DNA from: Streptococcus sp. HMSC067H01
GTDB lineage: Bacteria > Bacillota > Bacilli > Lactobacillales > Streptococcaceae
Assembly (NCBI RefSeq): GCF_001814775.1
Contig: NZ_KV817781.1
Coordinates: forward strand, 72,739 to 110,054
Direction: 5' to 3'
DNA length: 37,316 nucleotides
Position numbers and translations under genes: made by a program. Below, piece by piece: positions 1 to 9,819 of this stretch (the first letter of the stretch is position 1; every line of letters begins with the position of its first letter). The notes under the pieces are model-generated. The model searched no databases, was not told the DNA's origin, and saw only the letters and a list, made by a program, of their open reading frames with translations.

Positions 1-30
1 TAGTTTGCTCTTTGATTTTCATTGAGTATA
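1..30 (+). repeat. BOX element, partial (boxC end)
   Basis: The first 30 bases match the 3' part of boxC as I know it from pneumococcal BOX repeats (TAGTTTGCTCTTTGATTTTC, then ATTGAGTATA). The rest of the element (boxA, boxB) would lie left of the window. It sits 30 bases past the atpG stop, where atpD normally follows, so a BOX copy probably separates atpG from atpD. BOX elements are non-coding, hairpin-forming repeats of the mitis group and can alter expression of neighbouring genes. Identification is from memory of the consensus and only part of the element is visible. Confidence 0.8.
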
Positions 31-60
31 AGTTCATTTTCATACGAGCTGGACTAGTGC

Positions 61-939
61 CTATTCTAAGGCACTAGCTCCTGCTACGATTTCTGTAATT
101 TCTTGTGTAATCGCCGCCTGTCTGGCACGGTTATACTGGATAGTCAAATCATTGATAACTTTTTTAGCATTATCTGTCGCTGTTTGCATAGCCGTCATCC
201 CTGCAGCATTTTCAGCTGTCTTGGCATCGATAATAGCACCGTAAATCATACTTTCTGCAAACTGAGGCAATAGTTGATCCAAGATTTCTTCACGACTAGT
301 CTCAAGCTCAAAAGTCAAGCTATAGCTATCATCTGCTTCATTTGGGTCCAAGTCGACAATTGGAAGCATCTGCTCCACACGCATTTGACTTGTCAGTGTA
401 TTCACGTGGTGGTTGTAGCAAACATAGAGCTCATCAAATAGCTCATTTTGATACATTTCAATGGTTTTTGAAATAATCTTGCGAACTTCATCGAAGCTTG
501 GTTGACTTGCGAGACCACGCAATTCATAAATTGGCTGAATACCACGAGCTTTAAAGAAGTCTGCTCCCATACCACCGATACAGATAACTTCAAAATCATC
601 ACCTGATGGATGGTATTCCTTCTGAATTTCCATGACGGCCTTCAAGATTGAAGAGTTATAGCCTCCAACAAGACCTCGGTCAGAAGTAATGACGATATAG
701 CCTGTTTTCTTGACCGGGCGGCTAATCAACATCGGATTTGTTGATCCACCTGCTCCATCCCCGTGAAGGATATCTGTAAGGAGTTTACGAACTTTTTGAG
801 CATAAATCTGGAAGTTGCGTGCAGCTTCTTCAGAACGACCTAACTTAGCTGCAGAAACCATCTGCATGGCGTTAGTAATTTGACTAGTATTTTTCGTTGA
901 GGCGATTTTTGTTTTAATATCATTTAGAGATACTGCCAT
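61..939 (-). CDS. atpG: F1-ATPase gamma subunit
   Basis: Central rotor shaft of the F1 sector. It couples proton flow through the F0 ring to ATP synthesis or hydrolysis at the alpha/beta hexamer on the inner membrane face. The 292-residue length is normal. The N-terminal helix ([19 protein letters not shown]) and the C-terminal helix ([16 protein letters not shown]) are the conserved coiled-coil ends of the family. The ATG is preceded by GAGGTG, 15 bases behind atpA. In streptococci the pump mainly exports protons for acid tolerance. The next gene should be atpD, but a BOX repeat starts 30 bases after the stop codon. Confidence 0.97.
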   Translation of the reverse strand: MAVSLNDIKTKIASTKNTSQITNAMQMVSAAKLGRSEEAARNFQIYAQKVRKLLTDILHGDGAGGSTNPMLISRPVKKTGYIVITSDRGLVGGYNSSILKAVMEIQKEYHPSGDDFEVICIGGMGADFFKARGIQPIYELRGLASQPSFDEVRKIISKTIEMYQNELFDELYVCYNHHVNTLTSQMRVEQMLPIVDLDPNEADDSYSLTFELETSREEILDQLLPQFAESMIYGAIIDAKTAENAAGMTAMQTATDNAKKVINDLTIQYNRARQAAITQEITEIVAGASALE

Positions 940-954
940 CTGACACCTCTATTC

Positions 955-3011
<2,057 letters not shown>

Positions 3012-3021
3012 TAAGCTTCTC

Positions 3022-3504
3022 CTAGCTGATCAATACACTGATCAATGAGTTCTTTATGGGCCTGACCGTCAAGGTTTTGAGAGATAATTTTCCAGCAAGA
3101 CTGATTGTTAAGTCTGCCACCTCTCCCTTAACACTTTGTATAGCTTCAGCTTTATTTTGAGCAATTTCTTGGTTGGCTTTTTCTTTTAAGCGACCTGCTT
3201 CAAGTTTAGCTTCAGCTAAGATGTCGGCTTTACTTTTCTCAGCTGTTTCCTTTGCATTCTCGATAATCGTTTTAGCTTCGGTACGGCTACCTGCTAGCTC
3301 AGCTTCTCGCTTACTTGCTAGTTCCTCAGCCTTTTTACGAGCTAGCTCAGCTCCATCAATATCTGAAGAAATTTTTTCAGCACGTTGATCCAAAATACTG
3401 GTAATATTTCCCCAAGCATATTTCTTAACTAAAAAAATTAATAAAAGGAAGGAACCAGCGATAAGAATAAAGTCACCGATAATGGTACTAATAGTTAAAT
3501 CCAT
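3022..3504 (-). CDS. atpF: F0-ATPase subunit b with frameshifted C-terminus
   Basis: Peripheral stalk subunit: an N-terminal membrane helix (residues ~10-30) and a long charged coiled coil. Residues 1-139, up to ISLAGK, follow the streptococcal family. The last 21 residues (starting [12 protein letters not shown]) do not. Adding one base in the T4 run at 3088-3091 restores a 164-residue protein ending in [15 protein letters not shown] and then LGEA, with its stop overlapping the atpH start, as expected for the family. As written, the delta-binding C-terminus is lost. This is either a real mutation or a homopolymer sequencing error. AGGAGG precedes the ATG. Confidence 0.93.
   Translation of the reverse strand: MDLTISTIIGDFILIAGSFLLLIFLVKKYAWGNITSILDQRAEKISSDIDGAELARKKAEELASKREAELAGSRTEAKTIIENAKETAEKSKADILAEAKLEAGRLKEKANQEIAQNKAEAIQSVKGEVADLTISLAGKLSLKTLTVRPIKNSLISVLIS
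3088..3091 (-). other. atpF: Apparent 1-base deletion site in atpF
   Basis: On the coding strand the sequence reads GCTGGAAAATTATCTCTC. With one more A (GGAAAAATT) the frame continues as GKIISQNLD through to a TAA at 3011-3013. That position gives the TAATG overlap with atpH and the usual 164-residue length. The shifted frame stops at TAG (3022-3024). Confidence 0.85.
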
Positions 3505-3522
3505 CTTCTAATCCTCCTCTAC

Positions 3523-4239
3523 TTACTCTTCCTCACCATTTACCTTTTTACCAATGTACATAGAAGACAACATGGTAAATACATACGCTTGAATACATGA
3601 AATGAAAATTGAAAAGGCTGTCCATAACATGTTTGCAATAAAGGCAAAAGGATACCAATACAAGGCATATTGTGACAAGGCTAATAGCAATCCTGCCAAG
3701 ACCTCACCGGCGAAAATATTTCCGTAAATCCGAATCGCCAAAGAGGCAAAATTGGTGAACTCTTCTAAAATGTTCATCGGAGTCATGAAGCCAGGTGTAA
3801 CAAATGCTCTCAAATATTCTTTAACGCCTCTACGACGAATTCCTTCTACATGAGCGATCATGGTGATCAATAAGGAGAGGGATAAATCGTATCCAAGGTT
3901 AGCTGTTGGGGAAGTCCACAAGTTATAACCGTTTGTTGTTTGTACTTTTGCCATTAAGCCAATATTATTGGCAACCAAGATAAACAGAAATAGAGAGAAC
4001 AAGAACAAGGAATAATCCTTGATGTATGAATCTCCAATGTTTGGTTTGGCAAAACTAATCACAAAGTCATAAATCATCTCAAGAGCATTCTGTTTGCCCT
4101 TTGGACGGATGGCCATTTTACGACTTGCCCAGTAGACAAAGGCAAAAACCATCAAAACAGTTACAAGAGACATGGCAAGTAGGGTCAAATCAAAGGATAC
4201 TGGTCCAATATCTAAGGTCGGATTTACACTTTCTTCCAT
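3523..4239 (-). CDS. atpB: F0-ATPase subunit a
   Basis: Membrane stator subunit carrying the proton half-channels next to the c-ring. It has 238 residues and five or six hydrophobic segments. The essential arginine is R170 in [14 protein letters not shown], equivalent to E. coli aArg210. AAGGAGG lies before the ATG with good spacing. It ends 18 bases before atpF. The length and motif order are those of streptococcal AtpB, and I see nothing odd in it. Confidence 0.97.
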   Translation of the reverse strand: MEESVNPTLDIGPVSFDLTLLAMSLVTVLMVFAFVYWASRKMAIRPKGKQNALEMIYDFVISFAKPNIGDSYIKDYSLFLFSLFLFILVANNIGLMAKVQTTNGYNLWTSPTANLGYDLSLSLLITMIAHVEGIRRRGVKEYLRAFVTPGFMTPMNILEEFTNFASLAIRIYGNIFAGEVLAGLLLALSQYALYWYPFAFIANMLWTAFSIFISCIQAYVFTMLSSMYIGKKVNGEEE

Positions 4240-4271
4240 GGTTTGACACCTCCTTCTCTAAATAGAGTGGT

Positions 4272-4472
4272 CTATTTAATGACGAATGCCATCGCCAAGG
4301 TTACAAAGAAGGTACCTTCTACAAAAGCAACACCGAGAATTAAAAGGCTACGTAGTTGATCAATAATTTCAGGTTGACGGGCAGATGCTTTGAAAAGATT
4401 ACTCATAATCAAACCCTCTGCAATAGATACACCCATACAGGCAAGACAAAGTCCGAAAAATGTTAAATTCAT
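4272..4472 (-). CDS. atpE: F0-ATPase subunit c (proteolipid)
   Basis: Small two-helix hairpin subunit (66 residues) forming the rotating c-ring. The proton-carrying acid is E52 in [11 protein letters not shown] and the polar loop is ARQPE. It is the first gene of the atp operon, as in other streptococci, where it is also called atpC. AAAGGAG precedes the ATG. The sequence differs from my memory of pneumococcal subunit c at many positions (for example A18 and the [15 protein letters not shown] loop), which argues for another mitis-group species. Residues M23, V48, A49 and F50, linked in pneumococcus to optochin response, are of the ordinary type. Confidence 0.97.
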   Translation of the reverse strand: MNLTFFGLCLACMGVSIAEGLIMSNLFKASARQPEIIDQLRSLLILGVAFVEGTFFVTLAMAFVIK

Positions 4473-4509
4473 GATGAATTCTCCTTTTTTAATTTAAATT
4501 TACTTCCTT

Positions 4510-4538
4510 AGTTTAGCCCTAAAATTTGCTTTTGTCAA
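4510..4538 (-). promoter_or_regulatory. Promoter of the atp operon
   Basis: Minus-strand -35 TTGACA (4533-4538), a 17-base spacer and -10 TAAACT (4510-4515), about 40 bases upstream of the atpE ATG. The -35 is a perfect match to consensus. It lies downstream of the terminator of the preceding U32 gene. Confidence 0.8.
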
Positions 4539-4552
4539 ATTTTTACATACCT

Positions 4553-4565
4553 TGTAAGCGTTTCA
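4553..4565 (+). promoter_or_regulatory. Possible degenerate cre site upstream of atp
   Basis: TGTAAGCGTTTCA resembles a CcpA catabolite-responsive element (TGWAANCGNTNWCA) but is one base short in the right half. It lies about 15 bases upstream of the atp -35 box. It may be a decayed site, a chance match, or a site with a missing T. Confidence 0.3.
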
Positions 4566-4664
4566 GAAGAAATATTTCTACTTTTACTATTTTTAAAGTA
4601 AAAATGCTGTTTTTTCTCCAAAAAAGCTTCAAAAAATCTGTACATTTTACTTTTTCTGCAAACA

Positions 4665-4695
4665 AAAAAATCTGAGAAATAAAACTCAGATTTTT
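4665..4695 (-). terminator. Terminator of the U32-family gene
   Basis: Hairpin with arms AAAATCTGAG and CTCAGATTTT around an 8-base loop, followed on the minus strand by a T run. It sits 8 bases past the stop at 4703. Confidence 0.85.
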
Positions 4696-4702
4696 GATTT
4701 TT

Positions 4703-5989
4703 TTAGGCACGAACTGTGACGCTTGTTCCATCTTCTTTATAGAGATTAATGAGTCCTTCTTTGAGTGCACGAACCATGTCCCCTGCTTGCACAGGTTGTG
4801 GAACCTTGATAGTCAAAAGTTCCATTGGATTTGGTGCGCGATCGATTTTATTTCCTTTAGCATCGTGAAGGTCTTCAATATAAGTCTCAAAATGACGGAA
4901 GCCTGGTCCGTAGAACTCAACTTGGTCACCTTCATTGATAACGTTACGTTGGCGAATGGTTGCAGTCTGAGTCGCATCATCATAAGCTACTACTTCAGCA
5001 ACAAACTTGTATTCTGGAATCTTACGACGAGCTCCGAAAAGTTGTTCATTTTCAGATGGTGTTCCGTAGTAGAAACCTGTAGCCAACTCACGTTGGGCAA
5101 CCTTCCACATTTCATCAATCAAGTCTTGCTTAATAGCTTCAAACTTTTCAGGGCTCTCAAGATAGGCATCAACAGCAGCCTTGTAGCAGTTTGTAACTGT
5201 TGAAACATAGTGGATAGACTTCATACGGCCCTCAATCTTCAGACTGTCCACACCATTTTCAATCATATCTGGGATATGGTCAATCATCGACATATCAACA
5301 GCTGACATTGAAAATTCTTCAGGAATTTCTCCCTTTAGACTCTTACGTTCCTTACCGAACGGCATATCGTAAAGGTCATACTTCCAACGGCAAGATTGTG
5401 AACATCCACCACGGTTGGCGTCACGCATACTCATATGGTTAGAAAGAGTACAACGACCAGAGTATGAGATACACATAGCTCCATGGACGAAGGCTTCAAT
5501 CTCAACGTCTGTACGTTTGCGAATCTCTGCCAATTCTTCCATAGAAACCTCACGCGCCAAAACGACACGAGTCAATCCAAGTTCTTTCCAGAATTCTAAA
5601 GTTTCATAGTTGGTTGCACTAGCTTGGGTAGAGAGGTGGATTTCAAGACCTGGTGCTTCTGTTGCTGCAATCATGATCAAGGCTGGATCAGACACGATAA
5701 CCGCTGCAATGCCAATATCACGCAACTTACGGAACCATTCGCCGGCCCCTTCTTCGTTTCCCTCGTGCATGACCATATTAGCAGCTACATAAACCTTAGC
5801 ACCGTACTTAGCAGCGAACTGAACTCCTTCTTCCATCTGTTCGAAAGTGAAGTTACCCGCGCGGCTACGAAGACCATAGGCCTGACCACCGATAAAGACT
5901 GCATCTGCTCCGTATTGAACAGCTACTTTTAGTTTTTCTAAAGTTCCTGCAGGTGATAAAACCTCAGGACGTTTTAAAGTTTTTGTCAT
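4703..5989 (-). CDS. trhP: U32-family protein, TrhP-like tRNA hydroxylation factor
   Basis: A 428-residue protein annotated as 'peptidase U32' in streptococci. The family members studied in E. coli and Bacillus (TrhP/YegQ, YrrN/YrrO) are needed for 5-hydroxyuridine at tRNA position 34 and carry an iron-sulfur cluster, so a protease role is unlikely. The signature is clear: SPAG near residue 12, a TIM-barrel-like N-terminal half, and four cysteines C173, C180, C196 and C200 (GAMCISYSGRC and GGCSQSC). A smaller C-terminal beta domain begins around residue 330. GGAGAAAAA precedes the ATG. It is monocistronic between comEC and atp. Which of the two Bacillus paralogues it matches is an inference: length favours YrrO/TrhP2. 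Confidence 0.88.
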   Translation of the reverse strand: MTKTLKRPEVLSPAGTLEKLKVAVQYGADAVFIGGQAYGLRSRAGNFTFEQMEEGVQFAAKYGAKVYVAANMVMHEGNEEGAGEWFRKLRDIGIAAVIVSDPALIMIAATEAPGLEIHLSTQASATNYETLEFWKELGLTRVVLAREVSMEELAEIRKRTDVEIEAFVHGAMCISYSGRCTLSNHMSMRDANRGGCSQSCRWKYDLYDMPFGKERKSLKGEIPEEFSMSAVDMSMIDHIPDMIENGVDSLKIEGRMKSIHYVSTVTNCYKAAVDAYLESPEKFEAIKQDLIDEMWKVAQRELATGFYYGTPSENEQLFGARRKIPEYKFVAEVVAYDDATQTATIRQRNVINEGDQVEFYGPGFRHFETYIEDLHDAKGNKIDRAPNPMELLTIKVPQPVQAGDMVRALKEGLINLYKEDGTSVTVRA

Positions 5990-6034
5990 TTTTTCTCCTA
6001 TTTACAATATAAAAGTTTGACACCAATCTTAACT

Positions 6035-6063
6035 ATTTTATAGTAAACAGGACGCAAAATCAA
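6035..6063 (-). promoter_or_regulatory. Promoter of the U32-family gene, with palindrome at -35
   Basis: Minus-strand -35 TTGATT (6058-6063), 17-base spacer and -10 TAAAAT (6035-6040). The -35 is embedded in a perfect inverted repeat AATCAAG-C-CTTGATT (6058-6072), which could be an operator. Confidence 0.6.
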
Positions 6064-6128
6064 GCCTTGATTGATTGTTTAGACAATTTTAATTTTTAGC
6101 TTTTAATTTTTAGTTTCATCTAATAACC

Positions 6129-8357
6129 TTACTGAACAGTTTCAAATTGCCAACTAGTCCATCCTTTAAAGCGAATGGCACCTTGCTGGTTGGTATGGTG
6201 AACCTTACTAGTCTTGTCTTCCTTTTCTAGCACACTGGCTTGCTGTTGAGCTTTAAAGTTTTTCTTCTGATCTGCTGAAAGGACAGTGAGTTTAGGATTT
6301 AGCAGATTGAAATCCTCTAGACCTGATCGACCTTTGGAAGCCGTTTGGCCAGTTATGAGAACATCTACTTGTAGATTTGGATATTGCTTGGTTAATTCCT
6401 TTTCCTTGATATCATTAGCGAAAAGAAAGGTTTGATTTAAGAGTTTTCCATGGAGAAATAGGGAGTCCGAAACCTCTCCAGATTTATCTCCGCTTAGATG
6501 GCTCACCTCTAATCTACTGCCAAAGATAGACAAGTCTTCTCCCTTTTTAATGGCTCCTACCTTGTTCTTACTACTCTTCAACTTTTCTACAAAAACTTTT
6601 TGCTCTAAAATCCCCTCTGGCAATAAAATTTCACCTATTTCAAAAGCCTTAGTTAACTCTAGTAGATTTCCTAGTTGCTTAGCATCACCAGTTGTTAAAA
6701 CTAACTGGTCAATCTTAGCCACACCTCGACTTTTCAGATAGGGAATCAAGTTTCGCTGGACAGTGCTCGATGAAACCTTCTCCTGCCAGCCCTCTTTCTT
6801 TTCACTTTCTTTCTCCCTTCCGACATCAATCAGGATAGTCTTTCCAGTCATATCCCTCAAAAAAATACTACTTCCTTGGTCCATAGCTAAAACTGTGATT
6901 TCATTTTCAATCGGGTGCTTGGTTACTAAAAAGAGAGAAGCAACTAAGAAAGCTAATAAAGTTAGTCTTTTGAAGTTTTTTCTAAGGTCATAGAGTAATG
7001 CCAATGCGATTAAGAGTGCCAGTAAAATCCAAACACTTGGCTGACCAAAGACAATCGGACGACTTGATAGTTGATAAACAAAGCGTATGATACTTTCTAA
7101 CAATTCAAAGATAAAGTTAAACTGAGTGAACGGGTATATCATTGACAAACAAAAGAGAATTGATAAGAGGGGCAATAAAACCATGTCAAATAAGAAAGAA
7201 AAGGCAAAAGTTAGGACAATTGACCACGGTTGAAATTCAGAAAAGTAAAACGATAAAATTGGCAAGATTCCCAAGGAAATAATGAAACTCTCTCTGACAA
7301 CAGCTTTTACGCCTTGACCTTCTTTACTAGTCATAGTTAGGATAAAGGCATAGGCGCAGGAAAGAACTCCTCCAGCAGTTAGGAAAAAGTTTGGCATGAC
7401 TATAAACAAAAGGAGGACTGTCATAGCAAAGTTATCCAAGCCCTTAAAACCATGCTGGGACAAGATTTTTTGTAGCAGACTTCTAATCACAGATGCTGAA
7501 AATCCTGTCAATCCTGCATAAAACAAAGAAAATGGATAAGCTAACCATTTGAACTTCTCTTGAGTCATACCCAAACGCAAGAGTGACTTTCTAAATGCAT
7601 CCATAAAGAATCCGACTTGCATTCCTGACAAAGCAAAAAGGTGAATAATTCCTAGACTGGAATAGAGTTCATTCATTTCCTCAAAGTCTGTGTCCAAGTA
7701 GCCTAATAACAGACCTGTCATATAATTGCGCATGGGGTCGGGAAAATTCCTTTTTATCCAGACAACTGCTTTTCTTCGCAAACTAGATAAATTTTCTCCA
7801 ATATCCCAACTGCTCGTGGCTTTCATATCTGAAATTTTCGAAATGGTCAAGGTTTGATAAATCCCTTGACTTTTTAGATAGTTGCGATAATCAAAGCCAG
7901 CAAAATTTCTTGCCCCTTGAGGGCTAGCTAATTTCCCTTCCAAAGTAATATCATACAAATCTGTTACATTTTGAAAGTCTTCTTTTTCTGCTTCTGATTG
8001 AAGTTTATAATAGACCTGAAACATTCGTCCTTCAGCTTTACCACGAAAAGAAAGACTGTCCCCATTCACCTTGATGGTGTCAGGTAATATTCGAACAGTT
8101 TCGACAGAAGAAAGCAAGTTTTGACTAGCTTCTTCTTGTTGCCATTTTTGAAATAAAAACCAACTAGCAAATAGTCCACAAATCAGAAGAACCTTTAGTA
8201 CAACTTTCCAAGGATGGTGGATAAAAAGACAAAATACTAAAAATACAAACCCCAAAAGTGCTAGAAAACTAGCTGAAAAGATTGTATAGTAAAGCCAGAG
8301 CAAGAGAAAGCTGAGATAGATTTTGGGAATTGGAAAGCAACTAATCCACTGTGACAT
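6129..8357 (-). CDS. comEC: ComEC/Rec2 competence DNA channel
   Basis: Membrane channel that carries single-stranded transforming DNA into the cytoplasm, 742 residues. Order: N-terminal membrane helices (~15-70), a soluble OB-like domain (~80-200), the multi-helix ComEC/Rec2 core (~215-500, with LGIIHLFALSGMQVGFF), and a C-terminal metallo-beta-lactamase-like domain (~500-742). That last domain keeps the fold pattern (KTILIDVG) but has TTGDAKQLGN where HxHxDH is expected, with no histidine ligands. The ATG lies inside comEA (17-base overlap), so translation is coupled. It is expected to be expressed only during competence, from the com-box before comEA. Confidence 0.96.
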   Translation of the reverse strand: MSQWISCFPIPKIYLSFLLLWLYYTIFSASFLALLGFVFLVFCLFIHHPWKVVLKVLLICGLFASWFLFQKWQQEEASQNLLSSVETVRILPDTIKVNGDSLSFRGKAEGRMFQVYYKLQSEAEKEDFQNVTDLYDITLEGKLASPQGARNFAGFDYRNYLKSQGIYQTLTISKISDMKATSSWDIGENLSSLRRKAVVWIKRNFPDPMRNYMTGLLLGYLDTDFEEMNELYSSLGIIHLFALSGMQVGFFMDAFRKSLLRLGMTQEKFKWLAYPFSLFYAGLTGFSASVIRSLLQKILSQHGFKGLDNFAMTVLLLFIVMPNFFLTAGGVLSCAYAFILTMTSKEGQGVKAVVRESFIISLGILPILSFYFSEFQPWSIVLTFAFSFLFDMVLLPLLSILFCLSMIYPFTQFNFIFELLESIIRFVYQLSSRPIVFGQPSVWILLALLIALALLYDLRKNFKRLTLLAFLVASLFLVTKHPIENEITVLAMDQGSSIFLRDMTGKTILIDVGREKESEKKEGWQEKVSSSTVQRNLIPYLKSRGVAKIDQLVLTTGDAKQLGNLLELTKAFEIGEILLPEGILEQKVFVEKLKSSKNKVGAIKKGEDLSIFGSRLEVSHLSGDKSGEVSDSLFLHGKLLNQTFLFANDIKEKELTKQYPNLQVDVLITGQTASKGRSGLEDFNLLNPKLTVLSADQKKNFKAQQQASVLEKEDKTSKVHHTNQQGAIRFKGWTSWQFETVQ

Positions 8358-8991
8358 ACTCTTTTAACTTTTCTATCGTTTTTGCGCCAATACCAGAAAC
8401 CTTTTTGAGCTCATCTACTGACTTAAACTTACCATTGGACTCACGATGGTCAATAATGTCCTGAGCGCGTTTAGCACCTAATCCTTTGACTTGTTTTAAC
8501 TCTTCAAGACTGGCTTTATTGAGATTAACCTTCTTGCTTTCCTTATTTCCAGTAGCATTTGAATAAGACTCTTGGTTAGCTGCTTCTTCCTTAGTCGGGA
8601 CATAGACCAGCGCTTCATCACTAATCTTCTGGGCAAGGTTGATAGACTTACTATCAGCATTATCTATCAAGCCACCAGCTTTCTGGACAGCATCATTGAC
8701 CCGACTTCCCACTGGTAAATCATAGATTCCAGGTGATTTGACGGCACCTTTGACATCTACAGTAATCAAATCTTGCTCCACCGCTTCTTCTTTTTTCTCT
8801 TTCTGGGTCTTCTCCTCTTTTTCGGTAGTTGAATCCTTTGAAATAGCTGCAACTTCAGTCTGAAAATTGCTTTCCTTGGCAGGTGCTTGAATTGATGGTT
8901 TCAGCAGGAAAAATCCACCCAAGACCAAACCCAAACTAGCACAGATAACAATGATTTTGTATTCTTTGATTTTCTCAATAAGTTCTTCCAT
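8341..8991 (-). CDS. comEA: ComEA competence DNA receptor
   Basis: Membrane-anchored receptor that binds incoming double-stranded DNA at the cell surface and passes it to ComEC. 216 residues: a single membrane anchor (~12-31), a charged Glu/Lys linker (~40-75), an SLBB-type domain (~76-136, ITVDVKGAVKSPGIY), and a C-terminal pair of helix-hairpin-helix motifs (~156-216) with VKGLGAKRAQDI and VSGIGAKTIEKL. AGAGGAG precedes the ATG. A perfect sigma-X box lies 19 bases upstream. It heads the comEA-comEC operon. Confidence 0.96.
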   Translation of the reverse strand: MEELIEKIKEYKIIVICASLGLVLGGFFLLKPSIQAPAKESNFQTEVAAISKDSTTEKEEKTQKEKKEEAVEQDLITVDVKGAVKSPGIYDLPVGSRVNDAVQKAGGLIDNADSKSINLAQKISDEALVYVPTKEEAANQESYSNATGNKESKKVNLNKASLEELKQVKGLGAKRAQDIIDHRESNGKFKSVDELKKVSGIGAKTIEKLKEYVTVD

Positions 8992-9010
8992 ATTTTCTCC
9001 TCTCTTAGCT

Positions 9011-9018
9011 TATTCGTA
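9011..9018 (-). promoter_or_regulatory. Sigma-X (ComX) com-box
   Basis: TACGAATA on the minus strand matches the streptococcal late-competence promoter core 8 of 8, with a T-rich tract just upstream. It lies 19 bases from the comEA ATG. It predicts ComX-dependent expression of comEA-comEC during competence. Confidence 0.92.
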
Positions 9019-9026
9019 AGAGAAAG

Positions 9027-9056
9027 AAAAAAACAGCTGAAAAAACTTTTCAACTG
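9027..9056 (-). terminator. Terminator of the GNAT gene
   Basis: Minus-strand arms CAGTTGAAAA and TTTTCAGCTG (one G-T pair), short loop and T7 tail, 1 base past the stop at 9058. It insulates the com-box from read-through. Confidence 0.85.
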
Positions 9057-9057
9057 C

Positions 9058-9627
9058 TTACTTATTTGCAAAATAATCTTCCTTGGTTAAAACATAATGT
9101 ACACGTGTTACAATTCGTCCCGGTTCTTTATTATCCATTCTGGCATATGGTTCTTCGTGAGAAAAGTGCATGCCTGATTTCTCCATGACTTTTCCTGACG
9201 CAGGATTATCCTTATCGTGAAGGGCCGTCAACTTATTCATCCCAATCTTTTCAAAAGCCAGTTCAATTACAGCTCTATTGGCTTCTGTCGTCAAACCTTG
9301 ATTCCAATATTTTTGATTGATAATGTAACCAATGGCTGCCTTCTTAAGAACAGTATCCATCTTGTGCAGGTCAATGGTTCCGATAAACTCTCCTGTACTT
9401 TTTAATTCAATTCCCCATCGGCCCAATGGATTGGCTAGATAAAACTGGGCAATATTATTCTTTGTTTCCTCTAAACTTTGATTGGTTGGAAAAGTGTAGC
9501 GCGTATTTTCTTTATTTGAAGCATACTCAAACATAGCTTCTGCATCATCAAGTGTTACAGGTCTAAGCACTAAGCGTTCTGTTTCGATAATTTGATGCTT
9601 CGCTAGTTTGATAAATAGTGATTCCAT
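9058..9627 (-). CDS. GNAT-family N-acetyltransferase (RimJ/RimL-like)
   Basis: 189-residue acetyltransferase of the RimJ/RimL type. Visible family marks: ETERLVLRPVTLDDAE at the N-terminus, FIGTIDLH, the acetyl-CoA loop region YWNQGLTTEANRAVIELAF, and the final NPASGKVMEKSGM motif. These enzymes acetylate protein N-termini or small molecules, but the substrate here cannot be told from sequence. I start at ATG 9627 because GGGAGG lies 8 bases upstream. A longer frame to 9720 has no ribosome site and adds residues unlike the family. It is followed by its own terminator and stands between comEA and ald. Confidence 0.88.
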   Translation of the reverse strand: MESLFIKLAKHQIIETERLVLRPVTLDDAEAMFEYASNKENTRYTFPTNQSLEETKNNIAQFYLANPLGRWGIELKSTGEFIGTIDLHKMDTVLKKAAIGYIINQKYWNQGLTTEANRAVIELAFEKIGMNKLTALHDKDNPASGKVMEKSGMHFSHEEPYARMDNKEPGRIVTRVHYVLTKEDYFANK

Positions 9628-9708
9628 TGCCCATTCCTCCCTTTTTCTTTGGAAAAAAATATTTTCTAAAAGCTTAACAAAAAATGCAGTAGAAATCAAT
9701 AATTTTTC

Positions 9709-9737
9709 TTGATTTTCCAAGGGGTTTCATATAAAAT
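9709..9737 (+). promoter_or_regulatory. Promoter of ald
   Basis: -35 TTGATT (9709-9714), 17-base spacer, -10 TAAAAT (9732-9737). The predicted mRNA leader is about 75 bases long and contains a hairpin. Confidence 0.75.
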
Positions 9738-9742
9738 AAGAA

Positions 9743-9776
9743 CATCACAAGAAAAGACTGGGTTCTTCCCGTGATG
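9743..9776 (+). promoter_or_regulatory. Imperfect hairpin in the ald leader
   Basis: Outer arms CATCAC and GTGATG with inner arms AAGAA and TTCTT. It lies just after the predicted transcription start and before the AAGGAG site at 9805-9810. No T-run follows, so it is not a typical terminator. Confidence 0.45.
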
Positions 9777-9819
9777 ATTTAGTATAAGAACCTAGATGTT
9801 AAATAAGGAGCAAATCTCT

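Noticed and set aside
4543..4770. 75-codon minus-strand frame between the U32 gene and atpE
   Set aside because: Spans the U32 terminator and the atp upstream region; Lys/Phe-rich translation of AT-rich intergenic DNA.
9628..9720. 31-residue N-terminal extension of the GNAT protein
   Set aside because: Covers the real ribosome site (GGGAGG) and does not fit the family.
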